This document shows positions 37,508 through 46,283 of a stretch of DNA of 64,000 nt, in pieces. The stretch comes from Ruania alkalisoli (GTDB lineage Bacteria > Actinomycetota > Actinomycetes > Actinomycetales > Beutenbergiaceae): the NCBI RefSeq assembly GCF_014960965.1, contig NZ_CP063169.1:1707581-1771580 (forward strand), in the 5' to 3' direction. How positions within the stretch are numbered: position 1 is the stretch's first letter; each line of letters opens with the position of its first letter. The translations under genes and the position numbers were made by a program. A model generated the notes under the pieces. It was given only the letters and a program-made list of their open reading frames with translations. It had not been told where the DNA came from and ran no database searches.

Positions 37508-38400
37508 GCGACGGTCTCGTCCTGGTCGACAAGCCGGCCGGCTGGACCAGCCACGATGTCGTGGCACGTGCGCGGCGACTGCTGCACACCCGCAAGATCG
37601 GTCACGCGGGAACGCTGGACCCGATGGCCACCGGTCTGCTCGTGCTCGGCGTGAACCGGGCAACACGGCTACTCACCTATCTGGTGGGCGCCGAGAAGGA
37701 GTACCTCACGACCATCCGTCTCGGCCAGGAAACGGTCACCGATGACGCCGAGGGCGAGGTCATCGGCGCTTCGGGCATCGGCGCTGACGCAGGCTCCGCC
37801 GTCAGAGGTGGCCTGGACGAGGCGGTGGCGGCACTCACCGGTGCGATCGAGCAGGTCCCGAGCTCTGTCAGCGCCATCAAGGTGAACGGTCAGCGGTCCT
37901 ACGCCCGGGTACGCAGCGGGGAGGACGTGAAGCTGGCACCGCGAGCGGTGACCGTGCACACCTTCGATGTGACCGCGGTCCACCCGGCCCGTGCCGATGA
38001 CGGCACCCCGGTGCTCGACGTCGACGCGCGGGTGTCCTGCTCGTCGGGGACCTACGTTCGCGCCCTCGCGCGCGATCTCGGGTATGCGCTCGGTACCGGT
38101 GGGCACTTGACCGCACTGCGACGGACGAGGGTCGGCCCCTTCGATGTGGCCTCGGCCGAACGCCTCGAGGCGACGACCACGACCTTGAGCGTCCTCGACG
38201 TGAGCACGGTGCTCCGGGTTGCGTTCCCGGTCCGGCGCCTCGACGTGGAGGAGGCCCGTGAGATCCGGTTCGGGCGCCGCATCCCACCGACCGGGACGGA
38301 TGAGGTGACGGCGGCGCTCGGGCCGGACGGCCGAGGGCTCGCTCTGCTGCAGGACGAGGCAGGGCGGGCGCGGCCGGTGCTCGTTCTCGACCCGGCGTGA
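37504..38400 (+). CDS. truB: tRNA pseudouridine-55 synthase TruB
   Basis: A 298-residue enzyme making pseudouridine 55 in the T-loop of most tRNAs. [11 protein letters not shown] and [12 protein letters not shown], with catalytic Asp39, are visible at the start; a C-terminal PUA-like region follows. It overlaps rbfA by four bases. Confidence 0.96.
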   Translation: MSDGLVLVDKPAGWTSHDVVARARRLLHTRKIGHAGTLDPMATGLLVLGVNRATRLLTYLVGAEKEYLTTIRLGQETVTDDAEGEVIGASGIGADAGSAVRGGLDEAVAALTGAIEQVPSSVSAIKVNGQRSYARVRSGEDVKLAPRAVTVHTFDVTAVHPARADDGTPVLDVDARVSCSSGTYVRALARDLGYALGTGGHLTALRRTRVGPFDVASAERLEATTTTLSVLDVSTVLRVAFPVRRLDVEEAREIRFGRRIPPTGTDEVTAALGPDGRGLALLQDEAGRARPVLVLDPA

Positions 38401-38424
38401 CCGGTTCTGGTCGGCGCGGGCCAG

Positions 38425-38430
38425 TACGCT
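38425..38430 (+). promoter_or_regulatory. -10 element for leaderless aldo/keto reductase transcript
   Basis: TACGCT ends six bases before the ATG at 38437 in the 36-base gap after truB, so the reductase probably has its own leaderless mRNA. Confidence 0.5.
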
Positions 38431-38436
38431 GGTTCC

Positions 38437-39390
38437 ATGCCCATACCTTCCGACCTCGTCAGCGATCTGCGTCCCCTCGGGCGGACCGGGATCTCCGTCA
38501 GCCCGCTCACGCTCGGTACCTCAGGCATGGGTTCGGGGGTCGAACCGGGTAGCCAGGCTGAACGGGACGCGGTCGAACTCGCGACAGCGATGCTGCATGG
38601 TCCTGCGGCCGTGGTCGACACCTCGAATGTCTACGGTGGCGGCAACAGTGAGCGCATCCTCGGGCTCGCGCTCCGCGAGTCCGGGATCGCGCCGGGCCGG
38701 CAGATCGTGACCAAGGTCGATGCCGACCCCGAGACCGGGGTATTCGACCGTGACCGCGTGCTGCGGTCCTATGACGAGAGCCTGGCACGACTGGGTGTGG
38801 ACCGGGTGAGCCTGCTGCACCTGCACGACCCCTACCGGATCGACTTCGCCGAGGCGATGGGCCCTCAGGGTGCCGTTGCCGGTCTGCTGGAGCTGCGGGC
38901 GTCCGGTGCCGTGGATGCGATCGGTATCGCTGCCGGGAAGGTCTCGGTGGTGGGACGTTACGTCGAGAGCGACTGCTTCGACGTGCTCCTGACCCATAAC
39001 CGCTTCACTCTCGTCGAACGGCGTGCCACGGTCCTGCTCGAGGCCGCCCGGCAGCGGGAGATGGGCGTCTTCAATGCGGCGCCCTTCGGCGGCTCGTTGC
39101 TGGCTCGAGGTTCGGCCAGCGGCGGGACGTACGCCTACCGCCCCGCCCCGCCCGAGCTTGTCGAGCGGGTGCGGCAGCTGGAGCGGATCTGTGCGTCCCA
39201 CGGGATCGACCTGGCGACGGCGGCACTGCAGTTCTCGCTGCGCTCACCGCTGGTGGACTCGACCGTCGTGGGCATCTCACGGCCGGAGCGGATCGCAGAC
39301 CTGGAGCAACGGCGGGCTGTCCAGGTCCCGGACGAGTTCTGGGATGCCATCGACGACCTGGGTGTTCCGCCGTCGGTGGTCGAGGACTGA
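38437..39390 (+). CDS. Aldo/keto reductase
   Basis: A 317-residue (alpha/beta)8-barrel NAD(P)-dependent oxidoreductase. The catalytic tetrad is readable as Asp61 (VVDTSN), Tyr66 (VYGGG), Lys93 (VTKVDADP) and His130 (HLHDPY). The C-terminal GISRPERI region binds the cofactor. The sequence resembles the L-fucose/D-threo-aldose dehydrogenase branch, but the substrate cannot be read off. Its position between truB and ribF, which are commonly neighbours, suggests an insertion of an accessory gene; its base composition looks like that of its neighbours. Confidence 0.88.
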   Translation: MPIPSDLVSDLRPLGRTGISVSPLTLGTSGMGSGVEPGSQAERDAVELATAMLHGPAAVVDTSNVYGGGNSERILGLALRESGIAPGRQIVTKVDADPETGVFDRDRVLRSYDESLARLGVDRVSLLHLHDPYRIDFAEAMGPQGAVAGLLELRASGAVDAIGIAAGKVSVVGRYVESDCFDVLLTHNRFTLVERRATVLLEAARQREMGVFNAAPFGGSLLARGSASGGTYAYRPAPPELVERVRQLERICASHGIDLATAALQFSLRSPLVDSTVVGISRPERIADLEQRRAVQVPDEFWDAIDDLGVPPSVVED

Positions 39391-39433
39391 CCCTCCGCGC
39401 CGCGGGGTGGAGCTCGCTCAACTCGCGGGCAGG

Positions 39434-39442
39434 TGGCACGCT
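39434..39442 (+). promoter_or_regulatory. Candidate extended -10 promoter for ribF
   Basis: TGGCACGCT lies 80 bases before ribF in the 132-base gap after the reductase. It has the TGGCANNNT form found before rpsP, rplS and rbfA. Confidence 0.4.
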
Positions 39443-39522
39443 GGGAGGCGCTGCGGGAGAGCCTTCCAGCACATTCATGACGTCGACGGCGTCGCGCACG
39501 GCATCGAAGAGATGGGACTCGA

Positions 39523-40512
39523 GTGGAGCGGTGGTACGGGATCGACCAGGTCCCCGCTGATCTGACTGCGAGTGTGGTCACGATCGGGAACTTCGACGGA
39601 GTTCATCTCGGCCACCGGGCCGTGCTCGCCGACGTCGTCGACACCGCTCACGCCCTCGGGTGCCAGTCGGTAGCGGTCACCTTCGATCCGCACCCGGCGG
39701 CCGTGCACCGGCCGCACGAGGCGCCTGAGTTGCTCACCGGTCTCGCGGACCGGCTGGATCTGCTTGCTGAGACCGGGTTGGATGCCACCCTGGTGATCGC
39801 CTACACCGCCGGCTTCGCCGCGCAGACTCCGGAGGAGTTCGCGCGGCGTACCCTCGTCGACACGCTCCGGGTCCGCCGAGTGGTGGTGGGCGAGGACGTC
39901 CGCTTCGGACGCGACAACAGCGGTGACCGGACGACGATGGTTCGGCTGGGGGAGCGGCTCGGCTTCTCGGTCCAGCTCGTCAAGGACGTCTCTGCTGCGG
40001 GCGATCGTCGCTGGTCCTCCACCTGGGTTCGTGAACTGCTGGCGGCCGGCGACTGCGCCGGAGCGTCGGCGGTCCTCGGCCGCCCTCACCGCATGCGTGG
40101 CAGTGTCGTCCACGGAGAGGCGCGCGGGCGCCAGCTCGGGTTCCCGACGGCGAACCTCGCTGCCGATGCGACCGGTACCGTCCCCGCCGACGGCGTCTAT
40201 GCGGGCTGGCTGCTGCGTGATCCCGGGCATGTGCAAGCGGCTCAGCCCCATCGGCTTCCCGCCGCGATCTCCATCGGGACCAACCCGACGTTTGACGGCA
40301 CAGTGCGCCAGGTGGAGGCGCACGTCCTGGGCCGGCGCGACCTGGATCTCTACGACGAGGAGGTCGTCGTCGAGTTCGTGCGACGTCTGCGTCCCACGGT
40401 CCGGTTCGATGGATTCGAAGCGCTAGTGGAGCAGATGCGCCGGGATGTGGTCGAGGCGGCTGATGTGCTCGACGTCCCACGCCCGGAACTCCTTCCGGCA
40501 CTGCCGGGGTGA
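39523..40512 (+). CDS. ribF: Bifunctional riboflavin kinase/FAD synthetase
   Basis: A 329-residue enzyme making FMN and FAD. The N-terminal nucleotidyltransferase domain has TIGNFDGVHLGHRA. The C-terminal kinase domain has RGRQLGFPTANLA and GTNPTF. The GTG at 39523 gives a normal N-terminus (MERWYGIDQVP) but has only a weak ribosome-binding site. The stop overlaps a candidate -10 region for rpsO. Confidence 0.96.
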   Translation: MERWYGIDQVPADLTASVVTIGNFDGVHLGHRAVLADVVDTAHALGCQSVAVTFDPHPAAVHRPHEAPELLTGLADRLDLLAETGLDATLVIAYTAGFAAQTPEEFARRTLVDTLRVRRVVVGEDVRFGRDNSGDRTTMVRLGERLGFSVQLVKDVSAAGDRRWSSTWVRELLAAGDCAGASAVLGRPHRMRGSVVHGEARGRQLGFPTANLAADATGTVPADGVYAGWLLRDPGHVQAAQPHRLPAAISIGTNPTFDGTVRQVEAHVLGRRDLDLYDEEVVVEFVRRLRPTVRFDGFEALVEQMRRDVVEAADVLDVPRPELLPALPG

Positions 40513-40518
40513 TACCCT
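40510..40518 (+). promoter_or_regulatory. Extended -10 promoter for rpsO
   Basis: TGATACCCT begins at the ribF stop codon and contains a TGN extension before TACCCT (40513-40518). It predicts a leader of about 85 bases before rpsO. Confidence 0.45.
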
Positions 40519-40608
40519 GACCTAGCCGTCAGATCGGCCGCGGATGTGTCATGCCCGGGTGGATATGCCCCGGTGCTCCGCGCAACGAGTGAATATGAAG
40601 GAGATCCT

Positions 40609-40878
40609 GTGGCCCTGGAGCCGGACGTCAAGAAGCAGATCATCACCGAGTACGCCACGCACGAGGGCGACACAGGTTCCCCCGAGGTCCAGATTGCGCT
40701 GCTGACGCGGCGCATCAGCGACCTCACTGAACACTTCAAGGAGCACAAGCACGACCACCACTCCCGTCGTGGTCTGTTGCTACTGGTCGGTCAGCGCCGC
40801 CGGCTCCTCGGGTACCTGCGCAGCGTCGACATCGAGCGGTATCGCTCGCTGATCGAACGTCTCGGCATCCGCCGCTGA
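40609..40878 (+). CDS. rpsO: 30S ribosomal protein S15
   Basis: An 89-residue primary 16S rRNA-binding protein. The family regions [16 protein letters not shown] and [21 protein letters not shown] are complete. AAGGAG (40597-40602) lies six bases before the GTG at 40609; a frame open to 40546 is leader. It is followed by a structured spacer and pnp, a near-universal pairing. Confidence 0.98.
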   Translation: MALEPDVKKQIITEYATHEGDTGSPEVQIALLTRRISDLTEHFKEHKHDHHSRRGLLLLVGQRRRLLGYLRSVDIERYRSLIERLGIRR

Positions 40879-40884
40879 TTCCTG

Positions 40885-41018
40885 GACCGGCTCGGGCCCC
40901 TAGGGTCCGGGCCGGTCGCACGTCCGGGCCGGTGGTCCGGACCCACAACTGCATCACCGAAGTACACACCCGGGTTCGCTGGTCCTCGGTAGTGGCTTCC
41001 GGACTGACAGTCCGTGAG
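40885..41018 (+). other. Series of stem-loops in the rpsO-pnp intergenic region
   Basis: Three hairpins follow rpsO. The first has a 15-base stem with two G-U pairs (40885-40899 with 40903-40917). The second pairs GTCCGG (40922-40927) with CCGGAC (40937-40942). The third has CGGACT (41000-41005) with AGTCCG (41009-41014) inside an outer GGCT/AGCC pair. In Streptomyces the rpsO-pnp spacer is known to be folded and cut by RNase III; that the same holds here is inference. Confidence 0.55.
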
Positions 41019-41065
41019 CCTCGATCGATGACCGCCGGGCCCTTCACCACAGAAGGAGGGCACCC

Positions 41066-43324
41066 ATGGAGGGTCCCGAGATCCAGTTCGCCGAAGCCGT
41101 GATCGACAACGGCTCGTTCGGCACCCGCACGGTCCGGTTCGAGACCGGACGCATCGCCAAGCAGGCCTCCGGCTCCGCCGTTGCCTATCTCGACGAGGAC
41201 ACGATGGTCCTGTCGACCACGACGGCCGGCAAGCACCCGAAGGACCATTTCGACTTCTTCCCGCTCACGGTGGACGTGGAGGAGCGCCAGTACGCCGCAG
41301 GGAAGATTCCCGGCTCGTTCTTCCGCCGCGAGGGACGTCCCTCGACCGAGGCCATCCTCGCCTGCCGCCTCATCGACCGGCCTCTGCGTCCGCTGTTCGT
41401 CAAGGGACTGCGCAACGAGGTCCAGGTTGTCGAGACCGTGCTGGCCATCCACCCTGACGACGCGTACGACGTCCTGGCGATCAACGGTGCCTCGATGTCC
41501 ACGCAGTTGTCCGGCCTGCCGTTCTCCGGCCCGGTCGGTGCCACCCGGATCGCTCTCGTGGACGGTCAGTGGGTCGCGTTCCCGCGCTACAGCGAGCTCG
41601 AGCGCGCCGTGTTCTCGATGGTCGTCGCCGGTCGCATCGTGACCGCTGAGGACGGTTCGCAGGATGTTGCCATCGCCATGATCGAGGCTGAGGCGACCGA
41701 CAACGCCTGGACGCTCATCACCGAGCAGGGCGTGGGCGCCCCGACCGAGGACGTCGTGGCCGAGGGGCTGGAGGCGTCCAAGGCCTCCATCCGCGCGCTC
41801 GCCGAGGCGCAGATCGCCCTTGCGGGCCAGGCGGCCAAGGAGGTCCAGGAGTTCCCGCTGTTCCCGGACTACGCCGACGATGCATTCGAGGCCGTCGAGG
41901 CCCAGGTGGGTGCCAAGCTCTCCGAGGCTCTGGCCATCGCAGGCAAGGCCGAGCGCGAGGCTCGCATCGACGAGATCAAGGACGCCATGCTCGGCGCCCT
42001 GCAGGACGGTTTCGACGGTCGGGAGAAGGAACTGTCGGCCGCCTTCCGCCAGGTGACCAAGACGCTGATCCGCAAGCGGATCATCACCGACGGTTTCCGC
42101 ATCGACGGTCGCGGGCTGCGCGACATCCGGCCCCTCTCGGCCGAGGTGGAGGTGTTGCCCCGGGTGCACGGCTCGGCCATCTTCGAGCGTGGCGAGACCC
42201 AGATCATGGGCGTCACCACGCTGAACATGCTCAAGATGGAGCAGCAGCTTGACACGCTGTCGCCGCAGACCCGCAAGCGGTACATGCACAACTACAACTT
42301 CCCGCCCTACTCCACCGGTGAGACCGGGCGGGTGGGAAGCCCGAAGCGTCGGGAGATCGGCCACGGCGCGCTCGCCGAGCGGGCGATCGTGCCGGTGCTG
42401 CCCACGCGCGAGGAGTTCCCGTACGCAATCCGGCAGGTTTCCGAGGCACTCGGTTCCAACGGGTCCACCTCGATGGGTTCGGTCTGCGCCTCCACACTCG
42501 CGCTGCTGAATGCCGGTGTGCCGCTGCGCGCGCCGGTGGCAGGAATCGCCATGGGCTTGGTCTCGGACACGATCGAGGGTGAGACCCGCTACGCGGCGCT
42601 CACCGACATCCTCGGGGCCGAGGACGCCTTCGGTGACATGGACTTCAAGGTTGCCGGAACGCGGGAGTTCATCACCGCGATCCAGCTCGACACCAAGCTC
42701 GACGGGATCCCGGCGCACGTCCTGACTGGTGCCCTGACGCAGGCCAAGGAAGCGCGTCTGCACATCCTGGACGTCATGGCTGAGGCGATCGATACACCGG
42801 ACGAGATGGCTGCTACGGCCCCGCGTGTGATCACCGTGCAGGTTCCGGTTTCCAAGATCGGCGAGGTCATCGGCCCGAAGGGCAAGATGATCAACCAGAT
42901 CCAGGAGGACACCGGCGCCGACATCTCGATCGAGGATGACGGCACGGTGTTCATCGGGGCCACCGATGGGCCCTCGGCTGAGGCGGCACGGCAGGCGATC
43001 AACGCGATCGCGAACCCGCAGATGCCCGAGGTCGGTGAGCGGTTCATCGGTACAGTCGTCAAGATCATGTCCTTCGGCGCGTTCGTCTCGCTCGCTCCGG
43101 GCAAGGACGGCCTGCTGCACATCACCCAGATCCGACGCCTGGTCGGCGGTAAGCGGGTGGAGTCGGTTGAGGACGTGCTCTCGGTCGGTCAGAAGATCGA
43201 TGTGGAGCTGGCCGAGATCGACGACCGCGGCAAGCTCTCCCTGCACGCGGTCATCGAGGATGACAAGGCAGCCGAGGAAGCCGAGTCGGCTGAGTCGGAT
43301 GAGGCCGCCGAGGCGACGAACTGA
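41066..43324 (+). CDS. pnp: Polyribonucleotide nucleotidyltransferase (PNPase)
   Basis: A 752-residue phosphorolytic 3'-exoribonuclease. It has two RNase PH domains (about 12-240 and 330-560), including [15 protein letters not shown] and [13 protein letters not shown], then a KH domain ([15 protein letters not shown]) and an S1 domain ([20 protein letters not shown]). AAGGAGGG precedes the ATG. An acidic short tail ends the protein. Expected to be autoregulated through its leader, as in other bacteria. Confidence 0.98.
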   Translation: MEGPEIQFAEAVIDNGSFGTRTVRFETGRIAKQASGSAVAYLDEDTMVLSTTTAGKHPKDHFDFFPLTVDVEERQYAAGKIPGSFFRREGRPSTEAILACRLIDRPLRPLFVKGLRNEVQVVETVLAIHPDDAYDVLAINGASMSTQLSGLPFSGPVGATRIALVDGQWVAFPRYSELERAVFSMVVAGRIVTAEDGSQDVAIAMIEAEATDNAWTLITEQGVGAPTEDVVAEGLEASKASIRALAEAQIALAGQAAKEVQEFPLFPDYADDAFEAVEAQVGAKLSEALAIAGKAEREARIDEIKDAMLGALQDGFDGREKELSAAFRQVTKTLIRKRIITDGFRIDGRGLRDIRPLSAEVEVLPRVHGSAIFERGETQIMGVTTLNMLKMEQQLDTLSPQTRKRYMHNYNFPPYSTGETGRVGSPKRREIGHGALAERAIVPVLPTREEFPYAIRQVSEALGSNGSTSMGSVCASTLALLNAGVPLRAPVAGIAMGLVSDTIEGETRYAALTDILGAEDAFGDMDFKVAGTREFITAIQLDTKLDGIPAHVLTGALTQAKEARLHILDVMAEAIDTPDEMAATAPRVITVQVPVSKIGEVIGPKGKMINQIQEDTGADISIEDDGTVFIGATDGPSAEAARQAINAIANPQMPEVGERFIGTVVKIMSFGAFVSLAPGKDGLLHITQIRRLVGGKRVESVEDVLSVGQKIDVELAEIDDRGKLSLHAVIEDDKAAEEAESAESDEAAEATN

Positions 43325-43340
43325 TCGTGCCTGGTCCGGT

Positions 43341-44726
43341 ATGGCAGAGCTGATCCTGGGTCCGGCGGGTACGCCGGGCACCGAGCTCACCGTGGAGACC
43401 GAAGCGGGCGCCCTCGTGCGCCGATCGGTGCTCCCGGGCGGTATCCGGGTGCTGACCGAGGCGATGCCCGGTCAGCGCTCGGTGGCCGTGGGCGCCTGGG
43501 TGGCCGTCGGTTCGCGTGACGAGACCGACGGTCACCACGGTTCCACCCACTTCCTGGAGCACCTGCTGTTCAAGGGCACACCGCGCAGGGACGCGATGGC
43601 GATCGCTTCGGCGTTCGATGCCGTCGGCGGTGAGGCCAACGCAGCCACCGGCAAGGAGCACACGTGCTACTTCGCACGTGTGCTGGACGCCGACCAACCG
43701 ATGGCCGTGGACGTCATCCTCGACATGGTGACCTCCGCCGTCCTGGACCCGTCCGAGTTCACCAGCGAGCGCGAGGTGATCCTCGAAGAACTCGCCATGA
43801 ACGAGGACGATCCCGGTGATGTCGCACATGAGCGATTCTCCGCCCAGGTGTTCGGTACACATCCGCTCGGGCGGCCGATCGGCGGCACGCCGGAGACGAT
43901 CCGTGACGTGCCCAGGAACGCGGTCTTCGAGCACTATCGCCGCACCTATGTCCCCTCGGAGCTGGTGGTGACGGCGGCCGGCGGCGTCGACCATGACGAA
44001 CTGTGCTCGCAGGTCCTCTCGGCGGTGCGGTCCGGTGGTTGGGATCTGCCCGAGGGGGTACGCCCGGCAGCACGGCGCCGTGCCGGCGTCGATCTGCATG
44101 TCGGGGCTTCGGGGGATTTCCCGACCGATCCGAGCGTCTTGACCGTGCACCGTGCCACTGAGCAGGCGAATGTTCTGCTCGGCGGGCTCGGTCTGCCCGC
44201 CGGGGACGAGCGCCGGTTTGAGCTATCCGTGCTCAACGCCGTGCTCGGCGGGTCCATGAGTTCGCGACTGTTCCAGGAAGTGCGTGAGAAGCGTGGCCTG
44301 GCCTATGCGGTCTATTCGTTCTCGGGTGGGTTCGCCGATGCTGGCATGTTCGGTCTCTACGCAGGATGCGCTCCTGGCAAGGTCGAGCAGGTCGTCGATC
44401 TGCTCGAGGAGCAGTGGCAGCTCCTGGCCAGTGACCTTGTACCCGTGCAGGAGCTGGAACGGGGAATCGGTCAGGTGTGCGGGCAGATGGTGCTGGGGCT
44501 GGAGGACAACGGTTCCCGGATGTCACGACTGGGGCGCACGGAGATCAGCACTGGTGAGCTCCTGACCGTGACCGAGACGCTCGATCGCGTACGCGCGGTG
44601 CGGGCAGATGACGTCAGGGCGTTGGCGGCGGATCTGCTGGCTCAGCCTCGGCACCTGACTGTCGTCGGCCCGTTCGACACTGCCTACCGAGGTCAGGGCC
44701 GGCTTGAGAAGGGACGTGAGGCATGA
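43341..44726 (+). CDS. pepR: M16 (PepR/mitochondrial processing peptidase-like) zinc protease
   Basis: A 461-residue metalloprotease. The inverted Zn site HFLEH has His70, Glu73 and His74, and the distal Glu lies in the EREVILEEL region. The second M16 domain contains VREKRGLAYAVYS. It starts 17 bases after pnp and overlaps dapB by four bases, a standard actinobacterial pnp-pepR-dapB order. The frame open to 42936 lies within pnp. Confidence 0.94.
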   Translation: MAELILGPAGTPGTELTVETEAGALVRRSVLPGGIRVLTEAMPGQRSVAVGAWVAVGSRDETDGHHGSTHFLEHLLFKGTPRRDAMAIASAFDAVGGEANAATGKEHTCYFARVLDADQPMAVDVILDMVTSAVLDPSEFTSEREVILEELAMNEDDPGDVAHERFSAQVFGTHPLGRPIGGTPETIRDVPRNAVFEHYRRTYVPSELVVTAAGGVDHDELCSQVLSAVRSGGWDLPEGVRPAARRRAGVDLHVGASGDFPTDPSVLTVHRATEQANVLLGGLGLPAGDERRFELSVLNAVLGGSMSSRLFQEVREKRGLAYAVYSFSGGFADAGMFGLYAGCAPGKVEQVVDLLEEQWQLLASDLVPVQELERGIGQVCGQMVLGLEDNGSRMSRLGRTEISTGELLTVTETLDRVRAVRADDVRALAADLLAQPRHLTVVGPFDTAYRGQGRLEKGREA

Positions 44727-45535
44727 CCGGGGAGAGCAGGCAGGACACGCGTGCGGAATCCGCTCGGGATGCAGTGCCGGCCGGGGGTAGCCCTCTGAGG
44801 GTCGCCGTGCTGGGAGCTGCCGGACGGATGGGCAGCACCGTATGCGAGGCCGTCGAATCCGCCCCGGATATGAGCGTGATAGCGCGGCTCGATGTGGGCG
44901 ACGACATCGCGGCTCTCGCAGGTGTCGCGGATGTCGCCGTGGATTTCACGGTGCCGTCGGCCACGGAGGCCAACGTCCATGCACTCATCGATGCCGGTGT
45001 TCATCCGGTGGTGGGAACCACCGGATGGGACGAGCCGGCCCTGGATCGGGTGCGCGAGCATCTCGAACGCGATGGTCGGGGGCTGGGTGCCCTGATCGCC
45101 CCGAACTTCGCTCTCTCGGCTGTTCTCGCCATGCAGTTCGCTGCCCAGGCCGCCCGCTACTTCGAGTCGGTCGAGATCATTGAACTTCATCACCCGAACA
45201 AGGTCGATGCCCCCTCTGGTACGGCGGTGCACACGGCACAGGCGGTGGCCCGAGCTCGGGAGGGCATGCCTGTGGCTCCGGACGCCACGCAGACCTGCCT
45301 CGACGGAGCCCGTGGCGCGCGCGTCCAGGGCATCCCGGTGCACGCGGTCAGGTTGCAGGGGCTGGTCGCGCACGAGGAGATCTTGTTCGGCAACCCGGGG
45401 GAGCAGCTGACGATACGCACCGACAGCTTCGAACGCTCCTCGTTCATGCCCGGGGTGCTGCTCGCCGCACGGACCGTGGGTTCTCGACCCGGACTGGCCG
45501 TGGGACTAGATGCCTACCTGGAGCTGGGTCGCTGA
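44723..45535 (+). CDS. dapB: 4-hydroxy-tetrahydrodipicolinate reductase
   Basis: A 270-residue NAD(P)H enzyme in diaminopimelate/lysine synthesis. The nucleotide loop VLGAAGRMG is at residues 29-37, and the substrate/catalytic motif ELHHPNKVDAPSGTA is present. The ATG overlaps pepR. The first 23 residues precede the usual start, so either a longer tail exists or initiation is further in. dapA lies 750 bases downstream, beyond a minus-strand gene. Confidence 0.97.
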   Translation: MTGESRQDTRAESARDAVPAGGSPLRVAVLGAAGRMGSTVCEAVESAPDMSVIARLDVGDDIAALAGVADVAVDFTVPSATEANVHALIDAGVHPVVGTTGWDEPALDRVREHLERDGRGLGALIAPNFALSAVLAMQFAAQAARYFESVEIIELHHPNKVDAPSGTAVHTAQAVARAREGMPVAPDATQTCLDGARGARVQGIPVHAVRLQGLVAHEEILFGNPGEQLTIRTDSFERSSFMPGVLLAARTVGSRPGLAVGLDAYLELGR

Positions 45536-45558
45536 GATGAGCCGCCGCAGCTGAGCGC

Positions 45559-45575
45559 GCACCCGCACCGGGTGC
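45559..45575. terminator. Hairpin between convergent dapB and GNAT genes
   Basis: GCACCCG (45559-45565) and CGGGTGC (45569-45575) form a perfect 7-base stem with a 3-base loop in the 64-base convergent space. It is a plausible bidirectional terminator. Confidence 0.45.
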
Positions 45576-45599
45576 ACTGCCGCTCGCGCGTGAAGGCAG

Positions 45600-46163
45600 T
45601 CACAGCAGCGCCGACCAGGCCTCTTCGCGCACCTGGGCCCCGGCCACGTCCAGCACCCGGCGTACGCCGATGGGCTCCAACCCGGCTGTGGCGAGGAAGG
45701 CCGAACGCGCGTCGTCTCCCTCGACGACCCACGCCCGCACGTGGGTAGCGCCCGTCTTGCGCAGGATGTCGGTGCAGGCGGCGAGGAGACGTGACCCGTG
45801 CCCAGCACGTGCATGGTCGGGGTCGACCTCCAGCGCCACGATCTCCCCCGTCTCCTCAGTCCGGGGTGCCGGCGCGAGCGCCGCGAATCCGACAACCTGT
45901 GGACCATCGCACGCGGTCAGCATCCGGTGCTTTGCCGAGGGTGGGGACGTGATCGCGGACCGCCAGGCCTGTGCGAACCCGTCGGCATCGAGTGCATCGA
46001 GGGCTGTCCCCGGCAGCGTGGTGGCGTGGGCCGCACGCCATGCTCTGGCCTGGATGAGACCGAGCGCAGGGGCGTCTCCGGCGACGGATGGCCGGACGGA
46101 GACATCGGCGTGCAGGTCCCCGTGATGATCGGCGGGTCCGGATGACGGGGGAGGCAGGTCCAT
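45600..46163 (-). CDS. GNAT family N-acetyltransferase
   Basis: A 187-residue acyltransferase. The acetyl-CoA region reads VDPDHARAGHGSRLLAA and the end FLATAGLEPIGVRR, both GNAT-like. The substrate is unknown. The ATG at 46163 has TAGGGT exactly six bases upstream on its strand (46170-46175), a perfect leaderless-type -10. It is transcribed away from dapA with a large inverted repeat between them. Confidence 0.85.
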   Translation of the reverse strand: MDLPPPSSGPADHHGDLHADVSVRPSVAGDAPALGLIQARAWRAAHATTLPGTALDALDADGFAQAWRSAITSPPSAKHRMLTACDGPQVVGFAALAPAPRTEETGEIVALEVDPDHARAGHGSRLLAACTDILRKTGATHVRAWVVEGDDARSAFLATAGLEPIGVRRVLDVAGAQVREEAWSALL

Positions 46164-46169
46164 CCGTCC

Positions 46170-46276
46170 ACCCTAGAGGCTCCGCAGGAACCTCTGAGGC
46201 GGTGGCGATACTCACACGCTCCCGCCCGTTTCGGAGCGTGTGAGGGCAGCAGCGGCACCGGTGGACGCGGTAACGT
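46170..46276. promoter_or_regulatory. Divergent control region of the GNAT gene and dapA, with 12-bp inverted repeat
   Basis: The region holds the GNAT -10 (TAGGGT on the minus strand, 46170-46175). It also has a perfect inverted repeat CTCACACGCTCC (46211-46222) and GGAGCGTGTGAG (46233-46244) with a 10-base gap. For dapA there is a -10-like TAACGT (46271-46276) seven bases before its ATG. Because it lies between divergent genes the repeat is not a terminator for either; an operator is the simplest reading. Confidence 0.55.
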
Positions 46277-46283
46277 CGTCCCC

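Noticed and set aside
40736-43390. 884-residue open frame on the minus strand opposite pnp
   Set aside because: pnp on the plus strand has all family motifs. The antisense translation is Leu/Arg/Gly-rich with no recognisable domain, and long antisense frames are expected in high-GC coding DNA.
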